From Flavobacterium algicola (GTDB taxonomy: Bacteria; Bacteroidota; Bacteroidia; Flavobacteriales; Flavobacteriaceae), in assembly GCF_022399565.1 (NCBI RefSeq), contig NZ_JAJTUT010000003.1, positions 496,001-560,000 on the forward strand: a DNA stretch of 64,000 bases. Direction: 5' to 3'. A program made the translations under genes and the position numbers. Of this stretch, positions 1 through 8,257 are shown piece after piece. The notes below the pieces were generated by a model. It was not told the DNA's origin. It saw only the letters and a list, made by a program, of their open reading frames with translations, and did not search any database. Within the stretch, counting starts at the first letter, position 1, and each line of letters starts with the position of its first letter.

Positions 1-2
1 CA

Positions 3-2351
3 CTATTGGATCAGTTAGAGAGCGAACTTCAGAAAATGACTGTTTTAAAAAGCAATTTTGAAGATTTAGAAAAAAAGAAGAAGGCACTTTCTATTTTTAT
101 CGAACAAAAGCCGAGAATGGATGCACTACAAGTTGAGATAGATTTGTTTGAGGCGACAGAAAAAGCATTCAAGACAGTTCTTAATGAATTAGAGGTTTCG
201 ATTAAAAATTTAGATAAAACAAAGCAACAGTTTCTTTTAGTCGAACAAAACAAAAAAGTCATAAAGCAAAACTTAGATGGAAATCAAAAGATAATTAACC
301 AATTACAACCACAGTTTGATCAATTAGAAAATTCTAAAAATAAAGTTTTCGACTTAGAATCAATTGAGAAAGTGATAGGATTGGAATCAGACGTGGCATC
401 CATAGACAAGAAAAGTAAAGCAGCCGAACTACTATTTTTAGATTGCGAAAAAAAAGAAGTTGAATTAAAACAAGAGTTGACAACGATTAATAAAGAGTTG
501 GAATTGTTAAAATCGAAGAAGCAAGATGGTTCGATTTTAATTGAAGTTGGCAATTGGTATAGTAGGAAAGAACTGCTTAGCGATGAGTTGATAAAAAAAA
601 CGGATAAGATAAAAGTTATAGAGCAATTTCTGCTGGATCAGAAAGAGTTATTTGTAGCATTAAAATTACCTATTGACAGCTGGAGAATTAATATCGAATC
701 AAAGCGAGAAAAACTTTCGAAAGAAAAAAAGAAATTATTTGAATCGAAAACTAAGCTTCTAGTTTCAAAAGAATTGGCTCAATTTGCTGCAGAGTTGCAT
801 GCAGGCTCAAATTGCCCTTTGTGTGGATCGCTAGAACATCCTCACGTGATGCAAGCAGACGATGTTTCAGAGCAGTTGAATCTACTTACGAGTGAAATTT
901 TGAAAATTGAGGAAAGCGAAGAAGCGGTTGTTTTAATCGAAAAAAAAGCTTCAAAAATTGAAAATCATATTGAATACGGGGTTGAACAATTAGCAGTAAC
1001 AATCAAAGAAAAAGAGACAGTAGAAGCTGATGTAAATAAGCATCTTACCAACTTTGTATGGACAGCATTTAGTGCTACTGATGCGACAGTATTTTTGGCT
1101 ACGAAACAAGAACAACAAACAGTTGATAAAGCGATTTTCGAGACCGAAAGAAGAGAAAAGGAAATACGTTTACAGCAGGAGTCATTAAGTGAACAATTAA
1201 AAGTACAGTCGGCAAATAAAGCTAGCATAGCCAATGAGCGATCATCAATAACAGGTGCAATTGCCAATGAATTATCGCAGTTAAAAGTTTTACATTTCAA
1301 GGATTATTTACAGTTAGATCTTTTGGTTATACGTGATCAAAAGAATGATTTAAACCAACAAAATCAAAAGATTGCATCAGAATATAAATTACGTTCGGAT
1401 GCAATTGTTCTTCAAAATCAAGAACTAGCAGGATTAGATGCTAGTAGTAAATTGATAAATGAACAAATGCTTTCCTACGAAGAAAGTGTAATGAACCTTC
1501 AAAATAAAATTGCTATTTTACTTCAACTTCACAAATTCGAGTCAGTTGAGGAGGTGAAAATTATACTATCTAATTCATGGAATATAGAAGTTGAAAAAGA
1601 GCGTACCAAGCAATTTATCTTATCATTTAAAGTAGCAGAAAGTGCTGCTGCAGAATCGGAGAAATTATTAGAAAATCAAAAGTTTGATAATACAGTTTTT
1701 GAAGGAAAAAAGATTGTTGTATTAGAACAAAAAACGAAAGTTGAAATGCAGTTAGGTAAGCTATCTGCTCTACAAGATAATTTAAAACGCATAAATGCAT
1801 CTTTACTAGAAAAAGCCACCTTATTGGCTCAGTTCGAAGTTTTGAATGCTCGTGCAACAAATCTCGGTATGTTGGCAAATATGTTTAATGCTAGCGGATT
1901 TGTCAATTATGTGTCTAGTATTTACTTGCAAAATCTAGCAGATGTTGCTAACGTGCGCTTCCACCGCATGACCAAGAATCAATTGAGTTTGACAATTAAC
2001 AATTCTAACGAGTTTGAAGTGATTGATTATCTTAACGATGGCGCTTCTCGAAGTGTGAAAACACTTTCTGGCGGACAGGGTTTTCAAGCGTCCTTGTGTT
2101 TGGCATTGGCATTGGCCGAGAGTGTACAATCATTAAATAAGAATGACAAAAACTTCTTTTTTATTGATGAAGGTTTCGGAACTCAAGATCCCGACAGTGT
2201 TGCTCTCGTTTTTGAAACCCTACAATCTCTTTACAAAGAAAATCGAATAGTTGGAATAATATCGCATGTTGCCGAATTGCAAGAACGTATGCCGCGTTCT
2301 GTCAATGTGGTGAAAGATGAGGAAAAAGGTAGCATAGTAAGTGTTTTTTAA
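3..2351 (+). CDS. sbcC: Exonuclease SbcC, C-terminal part (5' end off window)
   Basis: ATPase subunit of the SbcCD (Mre11-Rad50-like) nuclease, which opens DNA hairpins and processes protein-blocked ends. The frame is open to the left edge, so the N-terminal Walker A half lies outside the window and the TTG at 6 is only an apparent start. Visible are long charged coiled coils on both sides of a zinc hook (SNCPLCGS, near visible residue 268), then the C-terminal ABC half: signature LSGGQGFQASLCLALALAES (about 687-706) and Walker B FFFIDEGFG (about 717-725), followed by the H-loop region IISHVAE. Order and spacing fit SbcC/Rad50 well. Its partner sbcD would be expected just upstream. It ends 7 bp from a convergent gene. 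Confidence 0.93.
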   Translation, partial: LLDQLESELQKMTVLKSNFEDLEKKKKALSIFIEQKPRMDALQVEIDLFEATEKAFKTVLNELEVSIKNLDKTKQQFLLVEQNKKVIKQNLDGNQKIINQLQPQFDQLENSKNKVFDLESIEKVIGLESDVASIDKKSKAAELLFLDCEKKEVELKQELTTINKELELLKSKKQDGSILIEVGNWYSRKELLSDELIKKTDKIKVIEQFLLDQKELFVALKLPIDSWRINIESKREKLSKEKKKLFESKTKLLVSKELAQFAAELHAGSNCPLCGSLEHPHVMQADDVSEQLNLLTSEILKIEESEEAVVLIEKKASKIENHIEYGVEQLAVTIKEKETVEADVNKHLTNFVWTAFSATDATVFLATKQEQQTVDKAIFETERREKEIRLQQESLSEQLKVQSANKASIANERSSITGAIANELSQLKVLHFKDYLQLDLLVIRDQKNDLNQQNQKIASEYKLRSDAIVLQNQELAGLDASSKLINEQMLSYEESVMNLQNKIAILLQLHKFESVEEVKIILSNSWNIEVEKERTKQFILSFKVAESAAAESEKLLENQKFDNTVFEGKKIVVLEQKTKVEMQLGKLSALQDNLKRINASLLEKATLLAQFEVLNARATNLGMLANMFNASGFVNYVSSIYLQNLADVANVRFHRMTKNQLSLTINNSNEFEVIDYLNDGASRSVKTLSGGQGFQASLCLALALAESVQSLNKNDKNFFFIDEGFGTQDPDSVALVFETLQSLYKENRIVGIISHVAELQERMPRSVNVVKDEEKGSIVSVF

Positions 2352-2358
2352 CTAATTT

Positions 2359-3339
2359 CTATTTAAAGTGAGAACCTATCCAGTTGAATATTTTTGTGTA
2401 AACCTCTTCTCGTACTGGCTTTGTAGATAAAACCAAATCATGCATTCCGTTTTCTATTTGGCTGACTGTAATGTCACCAGTAAGGCCGTGAGCATATTTT
2501 TTGATGTGTGTTACATTTAGTACGGTGTCTCCTGTTTTCAATTTGTCAGAATACTTTTTCTCATAGATTGATTTGTCGCTGTGCATTATTAAAGCAGGAA
2601 CTGTCACTATTGCATTGTGTTGAATGTTTTTTTGAGCATTAAAAATAGCTGTCAAAAAGCCTAAATTAATTTTAGTAATATCGAGTGGCTTCCATAGTAG
2701 GGAATAGTCCCATTCCCCATGTTTTTGTTGGTGCAGGCTATAACCGTATAATTTTGTAAAACCTGCTGGTACTACAATATCAGGTAAGTAACGACCAGCA
2801 AATGCCAAAATAGGGATTCCGATTTCTCTTTCGAAATAATTTAAATTGAATTCGTAAAAAGGGCTGTTGCAGATTAAGCCATGAAACAATTTGCTATTTG
2901 GGAACTGAATGGCGTAGTTGGTAATTATGAGTCCGCCTGTAGAATGTCCTTCTAGAATTACATGTTGGTTGCCCTCCATTTTAATGGTTTGCAGCGCGAG
3001 ATTAATTTCGGCATTGTATTCAGAAATAGAACGAACATTATTTAATTTTTGATTTGGTAAATGTGAACGACCATATTTCCTTAAATCGAGAGCATAGAAA
3101 TGATAACCATTGTCATTAAATCGCTTGGCCATTTCAGACTGGAAAAAATAATCATTAAATCCGTGAATGTACAATATGGCTTTTACTGAGTTAATTGCGC
3201 TTTTTCTCCTAATTAAGGTAGCTGTTACCGCACCTTCGTAATCGTCTGGTAAATTATATGTTAAACTTTCAAAGCCGTCACCAAGAATGTCTGGAGTATA
3301 GATGGTATTGATCTCTATTTGTAAATTATCTGTTTGCAT
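2359..3339 (-). CDS. Alpha/beta hydrolase (lysophospholipase / monoacylglycerol lipase-like)
   Basis: Serine hydrolase of the Hydrolase_4 type, 326 residues, with no signal peptide and so probably cytoplasmic. Visible are the oxyanion-side strand ILYIHGFNDYFF (near residue 58), the nucleophile elbow EGHSTGGL (about 130, Ser in GHSTGG), and a late acid and histidine region with HSDKS and GMHDLVLS. The family usually cleaves monoacylglycerols, lysophospholipids or similar esters; the substrate cannot be read from sequence. The gene is co-directional with the DUF421 gene 36 bp upstream, so they may share a transcript. Its 3' end converges on sbcC with no visible terminator hairpin between them. 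Confidence 0.82.
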   Translation of the reverse strand: MQTDNLQIEINTIYTPDILGDGFESLTYNLPDDYEGAVTATLIRRKSAINSVKAILYIHGFNDYFFQSEMAKRFNDNGYHFYALDLRKYGRSHLPNQKLNNVRSISEYNAEINLALQTIKMEGNQHVILEGHSTGGLIITNYAIQFPNSKLFHGLICNSPFYEFNLNYFEREIGIPILAFAGRYLPDIVVPAGFTKLYGYSLHQQKHGEWDYSLLWKPLDITKINLGFLTAIFNAQKNIQHNAIVTVPALIMHSDKSIYEKKYSDKLKTGDTVLNVTHIKKYAHGLTGDITVSQIENGMHDLVLSTKPVREEVYTKIFNWIGSHFK

Positions 3340-3375
3340 TTAGTAATTCTATATTAAAAGTTGCAATATAATTAT

Positions 3376-3888
3376 TTAAAACAACTTTTTAATAGGTGGT
3401 GCTGTAGGATCGGTTATCTGCTTAATTACAGAAAGACTACCGTCTGTTTCCAAAATAATGGCATCAACTTCTGTTAATGATCCGTAACCATTCTTTCTGA
3501 GGACAGCCCAAATTTCGTCCTCATTAATTCTTTCGTCTAGCATATTGTTATTTAGTAATGCTCCTTGGTATGCTACTAACCGCGGTGATGCTTTTGCAAG
3601 ATTACTAAATTTTGTACTTCGAGATGAAAAATAGGTTATAATATATTGTAGCAAAATGAGTAAACCAAAGGTCAAAATTCCTTGTGATAGTGTGATACTT
3701 TTGTTCAGTATAACCGATGCAAAAGTTGATCCTAATGCAATTGTAATGATTAAATCAAAGGCATTCATTTTTGACAGCGTTCTTTTACCGGATACTCGTA
3801 AAAGAATAATCAAAGTAGGATAGACAATGACAGTAATGATCGTAATTCTGACTAAACTTTGCCAGTTACTAAAGAAGATATTTTCCAT
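3376..3888 (-). CDS. DUF421 (YetF-type) membrane protein
   Basis: Small membrane protein of 170 residues. The N-terminal half contains three hydrophobic segments (about 12-32, 42-60 and 66-86) with the family motif SGKRTLSKMNAFDLIITIAL between the first two. The C-terminal half is the soluble DUF421 domain, with LLNNNMLDERINEDEIWAVL and a terminal beta-rich stretch (DAIILETDGSLSVIK). Members are about 150-230 residues long, so this one is complete but short. The molecular function of the family is unsettled; in Bacillus the YetF group is linked to spore-related proteins, which does not transfer here. Upstream is a 342-bp intergenic region shared with the divergent dehydrogenase gene. Confidence 0.82.
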   Translation of the reverse strand: MENIFFSNWQSLVRITIITVIVYPTLIILLRVSGKRTLSKMNAFDLIITIALGSTFASVILNKSITLSQGILTFGLLILLQYIITYFSSRSTKFSNLAKASPRLVAYQGALLNNNMLDERINEDEIWAVLRKNGYGSLTEVDAIILETDGSLSVIKQITDPTAPPIKKLF

Positions 3889-4230
3889 GCTGATAGATTT
3901 TGTGATTAAAAGAAGTATATAGAACTATTAGCTGCACTACAAAACTGCAGACTGCAATTTCGAACAGATTAACATTATATGATATGAAAATTGTCCTGAT
4001 AAAATTACAATTCAAAGCTCTGATTTTATTATATGTTTTATGTAGTAATTTACAATATTTTCATAAAATATACGTGAGGTAGTAAGTATTTATCTTTTAT
4101 AACTTTTTGTTTTACAAGGTGTTGTGTTGAATTAAAAAAGTAGTTTTAAAAATTATTTGCGATACTAATTATTTTTTTTGAGTCAAATTAGCTTCACATA
4201 TGACAGTACTTTAGTAACAAAAATAAAGCT
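3889..4230. other. Intergenic region between divergent DUF421 and SDR genes
   Basis: 342 bp, very AT-rich, with no open frame that looks coding. The only candidate signal is TACTTTAG at 4207-4214, one mismatch from the Bacteroidota -7 element TAnnTTTG, 17 bp before the dehydrogenase ATG. No clear hairpin or repeat seen. Confidence 0.5.
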
Positions 4231-5079
4231 ATGAAAGATGAAGCACAATTTTTAGATCCACAGCAAGATTTGCCCGGAAAGCAAAATCTAATGCATCCAC
4301 AGCCAGAAATTATTCGTGCCAACTACAAAGGCATCAGTAAGCTGGAAGGTAAAGTTGCTTTTATTACGGGTGGTGATAGTGGTATTGGTAGGAGTGTTGC
4401 GGTGCATTTTGCAAGGGAAGGCGCAAATATTGCAATAGTATACTTGTCTGAAGATGAAGATGCAAATTTCACTAAAGAACTTATAGAAAAAGAGGGACGT
4501 AAATGTTTGCTAATTTGCGGAGATTTAAAAAATGAAGAATTTTGTAAGAGTGCAGTTCAACAGTGTCAAAAAGAGTTTGGTACGATAAATATTGTAGTAA
4601 ACAATGCAGCTGTTAAGTTTCCAGAAGAAGAATTTACAGATATCACTTCTGAGCATTTGATAAAAACGTTTGAAACCAATATATACCCTTATTTTTATAT
4701 TGTCAAGGCTGCATTGTCTTATTTAAGTGAAGGAGATTGTATTATTAATACGAGTTCTGTGACAGCATACAAAGGGAATGAACGCTTAGTGGATTATTCA
4801 AGTACCAAAGGAGCTATAGTTAGTTATACAAGATCATTATCAAGAATGTTAGTTGATAAAAAAATTAGGGTTAATGGAGTAGCGCCAGGTCCTATCTGGA
4901 CACCGTTGATTGTTGCCTCTTATGATGATGTTTCCGATTTTGGAAAAGATACTCCCATGGGAAGACCAGGTCAACCCTCCGAACTTGCTCCCGCATATGT
5001 ATTTTTAGCATGCGAAGACAGTAGTTATATTACTGGGCAAATGATACATGTAAATGGTGGAGAAGTGGTTGGAGGCTAA
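4231..5079 (+). CDS. SDR family oxidoreductase (YghA/GSP39-like)
   Basis: Short-chain dehydrogenase of 282 residues with the roughly 40-residue N-terminal extension (LDPQQDLPGKQ, then LMHPQPE) typical of the YghA / general stress protein 39 branch. The Rossmann domain begins near 44: FITGGDSGIGRS is the TGxxxGIG cofactor loop, VNNAA the structural motif, INTSSVTAYKG carries the catalytic Ser, and DYSSTKGA the YxxxK pair. The C-terminal part has the usual SYITGQMIHVNGG ending. All catalytic residues are present. It should reduce a carbonyl or oxidise an alcohol with NAD(P); the substrate is unknown, and stress-related roles are only suggested by relatives. The SemiSWEET-like gene follows after 13 bp. 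Confidence 0.88.
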   Translation: MKDEAQFLDPQQDLPGKQNLMHPQPEIIRANYKGISKLEGKVAFITGGDSGIGRSVAVHFAREGANIAIVYLSEDEDANFTKELIEKEGRKCLLICGDLKNEEFCKSAVQQCQKEFGTINIVVNNAAVKFPEEEFTDITSEHLIKTFETNIYPYFYIVKAALSYLSEGDCIINTSSVTAYKGNERLVDYSSTKGAIVSYTRSLSRMLVDKKIRVNGVAPGPIWTPLIVASYDDVSDFGKDTPMGRPGQPSELAPAYVFLACEDSSYITGQMIHVNGGEVVGG

Positions 5080-5092
5080 AAAATAAGAGGTT

Positions 5093-5278
5093 ATGGATTT
5101 AATTTTAATTTTAAAATTTATCGCAGGTATTTGTATTGTCATTTCGATTATACCGCATCTTTACAAGGTTTGGCAGTCAAAAAAAGTTAGAGATATTTCT
5201 CTGCTTACATTTGGAATTTTAACCTTTGGTGTTGCTTTGTGGGTCGTTTATGGAATGTTAGAAAATGATCTACCGTAA
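5093..5278 (+). pseudogene. SemiSWEET-type sugar transporter, truncated before helix 3
   Basis: 61 residues of the PQ-loop/MtN3 family. Helix 1 is about residues 3-23, with the family motif ISIIPHLYKVWQSKKVRDIS, and helix 2 is about 37-54 (LLTFGILTFGVALWVVYG). SemiSWEETs are normally about 85-95 residues with three helices and act as dimers moving sugars. Here a TAA stops the frame right after MLENDLP, where helix 3 should start. Reading on in another frame from the proline codon gives VTALKYSLFRNAEI, which still resembles the expected third helix (SLxxNAxI). The simplest reading is a recent frameshift, so the gene is probably broken. A two-helix functional form or a sequencing error remains possible. 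Confidence 0.6.
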
Positions 5279-5464
5279 CTGCATTGAAATATAGTTTATT
5301 TCGAAATGCTGAAATTTCATCAGCTCGTAGTTCTCAATATAATCAATTAACTCATGTGTCTTTATCTTATTCCTATTTGTTTTTTATATGCAATAGATTA
5401 ATAATTAAGATGTTAATGTAATTTAAAAACCAAATTATGTAAATGTTGAAGGTAGGTCTAGTTG

Positions 5465-5472
5465 TACTTTTG
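5465..5472 (+). promoter_or_regulatory. Candidate -7 element TACTTTTG for the small lipoprotein gene
   Basis: Perfect match to the Bacteroidota -7 consensus TAnnTTTG, 29 bp before the ATG at 5502, with a TGTTG-like -33 stretch roughly 20 bp upstream. Assigned from consensus only. Confidence 0.4.
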
Positions 5473-5501
5473 AATAACTTTAAATTAAAAACGGATACAT
5501 T

Positions 5502-5708
5502 ATGAAAATTTTAAAAATAAATTTGGTGCTTATTGCCCTTGTAATGGTAGGACTTTTTAGTTCTTGTAAAAATAATGAAACGCCACCATCTGAAATTCCA
5601 GAATCTCAAATGATGCCTCTAGACGCTACTGTCGATAGCACAGATGTCGCAATTGATAGCTTAGAACATGATTCAATAACAAATCCAGCTGTTCGCTCTG
5701 GTATATAG
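5502..5708 (+). CDS. Small lipoprotein of unknown function
   Basis: 68 residues. A basic N-terminus and hydrophobic segment (residues 4-20) lead to the lipobox GLFSSC, with Cys at about 22. The remaining ~45 residues are polar, acidic and proline-rich (ETPPSEIPESQMMPLD) with no recognisable domain. The mature part would be tethered to a membrane. The gene has its own plausible promoter and is not tightly linked to neighbours. I do not recognise a family; short acidic lipoproteins of this kind are common in flavobacteria. Confidence 0.7.
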   Translation: MKILKINLVLIALVMVGLFSSCKNNETPPSEIPESQMMPLDATVDSTDVAIDSLEHDSITNPAVRSGI

Positions 5709-5780
5709 TTACCACTAGCGTATAGATTAAAAGCAATATTGTACTAGATTAAAGTACATTAACTAATAAATAAAAAAATT

Positions 5781-6299
5781 ATGATGAGACCCACACCGAA
5801 ACATAAAGCACCTGAATTGAATTTCCCATTACTTGATGGTTCACAATGGAATCTTTTTGAACATAAACCAGAAAATTTTACTCTAATTGTATTTTACAGA
5901 GGGATCCACTGTCCCGTATGTAAAAAGTACCTGCAAGAGTTACAAAATTTACTACCAGATTTTGAAAAAAAGGGTGTAAATGTGATAGCTGTTAGCATGG
6001 ATAACGAGCAAAGAGCAAGATTGGCACGAAAAGACTGGGAGATAAAAGACCTAAAATTAGGTTATAATTTAGATGCAGAAACCGCAAAAGATTGGGGATT
6101 GTACATGAGCAAGGGAATTAAAGACGGAGAGCCAGATGTTTTTAGTGAACCAGGACTTTTCTTAATTGATAATAAGTCAGAAGTTTATTATTCTGCGATA
6201 AATAGCAACCCATGGGGAAGACCCTACTTGCCATCATTCTTAGATGCTATTGATTTTATATTAGAAAAAAAATATCCAGCTAGGGGTGAGCTTGTATAG
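5781..6299 (+). CDS. Peroxiredoxin-like (AhpC/TSA family) protein
   Basis: 172 residues with a thioredoxin fold. The strand LIVFYRGIHCPVCKKYLQEL (about 32-51) holds a CPVC pair at the end of the strand, as in AhpC/TSA peroxiredoxin-like proteins; the first Cys would be the peroxidatic one. The downstream part (GVNVIAVSMDNEQRARLARK, then EPGLFLIDNKSEVYYS) matches the conserved cis-Pro and beta-strand region. No signal peptide, so cytoplasmic. Likely reduces peroxides or acts as a thiol oxidoreductase. ATG at 5781 is preceded by an AT-rich leader. A strong bidirectional hairpin follows the stop codon. Confidence 0.83.
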   Translation: MMRPTPKHKAPELNFPLLDGSQWNLFEHKPENFTLIVFYRGIHCPVCKKYLQELQNLLPDFEKKGVNVIAVSMDNEQRARLARKDWEIKDLKLGYNLDAETAKDWGLYMSKGIKDGEPDVFSEPGLFLIDNKSEVYYSAINSNPWGRPYLPSFLDAIDFILEKKYPARGELV

Positions 6300-6322
6300 T
6301 TTCAGTTAAAATTTTAAAAAAA

Positions 6323-6375
6323 AAAATTGTCTCGGCCTAAAAAAGAATTAGTCTTATTTGAGTCGAGACAATTTT
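6323..6375. terminator. Bidirectional terminator hairpin
   Basis: Perfect 12-bp arms AAAATTGTCTCG (6323-6334) and CGAGACAATTTT (6364-6375), with A-rich sequence on one side and T-rich on the other, between the convergent peroxiredoxin-like gene and the beta-propeller lipoprotein gene. Confidence 0.8.
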
Positions 6376-6381
6376 GTTTAA

Positions 6382-7593
6382 TTAGTGTGCTACGCTATTC
6401 TCATGACCAAAAATGGTAATTCTATAGGGTGTGCTTGATACTTTTACCTTTGTAACATTTAAGTTCGAAAGATTAATTTGCAATAGCTCTGCAGTCGTTG
6501 GCGAAGTGATGTAAGCAAATCTCTCGCTCAACTCTAATTGTGGTTTCTGAGTGGAATCTGCAGAAGTTGCGGCGATTACACTAGCAGACTTGTCTTGCTG
6601 TAAGCTATTTAAATCATAGATTTTAATTTCGCCTGAGTGCAGTAGAATTCCTAATTTCTTGTGATTATAGCTTACCTTACATTGCATAATATTGGTGCTT
6701 TCGAAAATTGGAGTAACAGTATTTGTCACCACATCTATCATGTACGCTCCCTTTGCAGCTGCATAACCAATAAATTTACCATCGTATGCAGTCTCCAAAA
6801 TAGTACCAAACCAAGTGGTACCAAAATCAGTGGGATGATCAATTAGTTTTTGGTTGCCATTACTTTCGACTACTAGAATTCCACTTGCCGATCCAAATAA
6901 TGCATAGGTACCATCAGAGGCATTACCATGAATTCCTTTAGTACCAATTTTTGCATCGTAAACTGTTTTTCCAGTATTATCAATGATTTTAACTTTTTCA
7001 GGTAACGTTCCAGCAATAGAATTATCTTTTTCAGTAATGGCATAGGTACCATTTTGAAACGTAGCCATAGCTCCGTGATGGGCTAGTAGTCCAGCATTGA
7101 TAGTCTTAAATGTTGCGCCAACAGTATGAATTTCTGACTCATTGGCAATAGAGAGTGTACCATCACCATCATTAAAGGTTAGTATTTCGCCTAATTTACT
7201 TTTAAAGTGCGTTGGCAAAAGTGATAAACCTACCAAACCTCCAAATTTTGGAGTTCCTTTTGTATCTACATGATCGCCATGGTATTCAAATCCGCTATCA
7301 AAAGTTTCTACAGTGTTGTCAGCTCGATGTATAATACCTGCATATCGGCCTGATTCGGTGGTGTACAATGCCGATTTTGGAAATTTAGCATCAAAGGATT
7401 GTACGGTGGCCTCCAAAGGATTAACGAGTGAAAGTTCGGTGGAGTTTTCATCAGAAACTAAGACTCTTAGATACTTGTATTCTTGTGATGATTCCTGCGA
7501 GTCGTCTACCAGGTTATCGTCATCATAGCTACATGATAAAACGAATAGTGAAAGCACGGGAAGTAAAAGCAGTTTTTTAAAGTTATTTTTCAT
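6382..7593 (-). CDS. Beta-propeller lipoprotein resembling zinc chaperone AztD
   Basis: 403 residues. The N-terminal signal ends in lipobox LFVLSC (Cys about 21), then DDD-type spacer, then repeating four-strand blades. Histidine-rich loops recur at propeller-like intervals: YHGDHVD, LAHHGAMATF, KGIHGNASDGTYALFGSASG. From memory these resemble AztD, the periplasmic beta-propeller zinc metallochaperone of Paracoccus (family stretches such as HHGVAVP and LHGEA followed by a GCEDGVL-like strand). That is recognition by eye, not a computed hit. It is last in a minus-strand group with a TonB receptor and another lipoprotein, divergent from a Fur-type regulator, which fits metal capture. A generic YncE-like propeller is the alternative. 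Confidence 0.62.
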   Translation of the reverse strand: MKNNFKKLLLLPVLSLFVLSCSYDDDNLVDDSQESSQEYKYLRVLVSDENSTELSLVNPLEATVQSFDAKFPKSALYTTESGRYAGIIHRADNTVETFDSGFEYHGDHVDTKGTPKFGGLVGLSLLPTHFKSKLGEILTFNDGDGTLSIANESEIHTVGATFKTINAGLLAHHGAMATFQNGTYAITEKDNSIAGTLPEKVKIIDNTGKTVYDAKIGTKGIHGNASDGTYALFGSASGILVVESNGNQKLIDHPTDFGTTWFGTILETAYDGKFIGYAAAKGAYMIDVVTNTVTPIFESTNIMQCKVSYNHKKLGILLHSGEIKIYDLNSLQQDKSASVIAATSADSTQKPQLELSERFAYITSPTTAELLQINLSNLNVTKVKVSSTPYRITIFGHENSVAH

Positions 7594-7617
7594 TGGTAAT
7601 TGGGTTATCTTTATTAA

Positions 7618-8220
7618 TTATTCGACTATTATTGGGAAAGAAACTTCGGCATCTGTGGAACCTGCTGCATTGGTTATATCACCATTGGCAACATTCACAC
7701 CCGTTTTGATAGGTTGATGTCTTAATGTAATAGTTAAAGTTCCAGCGGCGGCATCAGAAGTAGTAAATACTGTTTGCAAACCAACTGGATTTCCATTTGA
7801 ATCAAAATTGCTCGCTGCAGACCCATACATAAAAGCGTTTAAACTTCCTGTTATTTGGTAAAATAATTGATGATCAACTCCTTCTTCTACAATTTCTGGT
7901 GTGATGTCTTCAGTAGGGCTAGCCAATTCATTTTTAAATGTTACTGTTCCATTGTAAGTTTTATTTTTTGCAAAAGCGCTAGAAACTGTAATTACTGGAG
8001 CATTTGCACCTTCGCCATCTAAATCTTTGTAAAGTAAAGTAATAGCCGTACTACCATCTGTAGGGGTGTAAATTGCTGTGACCGTTGTGATCAACTCCTC
8101 TTCATTTACTGGCGTAGATACATCATCATCGTTGCTACAAGATGAGAAAGTTAATGTTGCAAAAAGTGCAACTGCACAAAATTTTAGAGGATTTTGAAAT
8201 TTTAGAATTGTTGTTTTCAT
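7618..8220 (-). CDS. Lipoprotein of a metal-linked TonB locus, function unknown
   Basis: 200 residues with signal peptide and lipobox TFSSC followed by SNDDD. The mature part is beta-rich: TTVTAIYTPTDGSTAITLLY near 45-64, KTYNGTVTFKNELASPTEDI, then EEGVDHQLFYQI and TLTITLRHQPIK. Proteins of this appearance are, as I recall, conserved beside TonB receptors in Flavobacteriia and sometimes carry a generic periplasmic-binding-fold label, which I cannot verify. It lies 24 bp upstream of the propeller lipoprotein and 37 bp after the receptor gene, so all three are probably one transcript. A surface or periplasmic accessory of the receptor is an inference. Confidence 0.62.
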   Translation of the reverse strand: MKTTILKFQNPLKFCAVALFATLTFSSCSNDDDVSTPVNEEELITTVTAIYTPTDGSTAITLLYKDLDGEGANAPVITVSSAFAKNKTYNGTVTFKNELASPTEDITPEIVEEGVDHQLFYQITGSLNAFMYGSAASNFDSNGNPVGLQTVFTTSDAAAGTLTITLRHQPIKTGVNVANGDITNAAGSTDAEVSFPIIVE

Positions 8221-8257
8221 TTTTATTGAATTTAAATTAATTAGTATTGATAAATGT

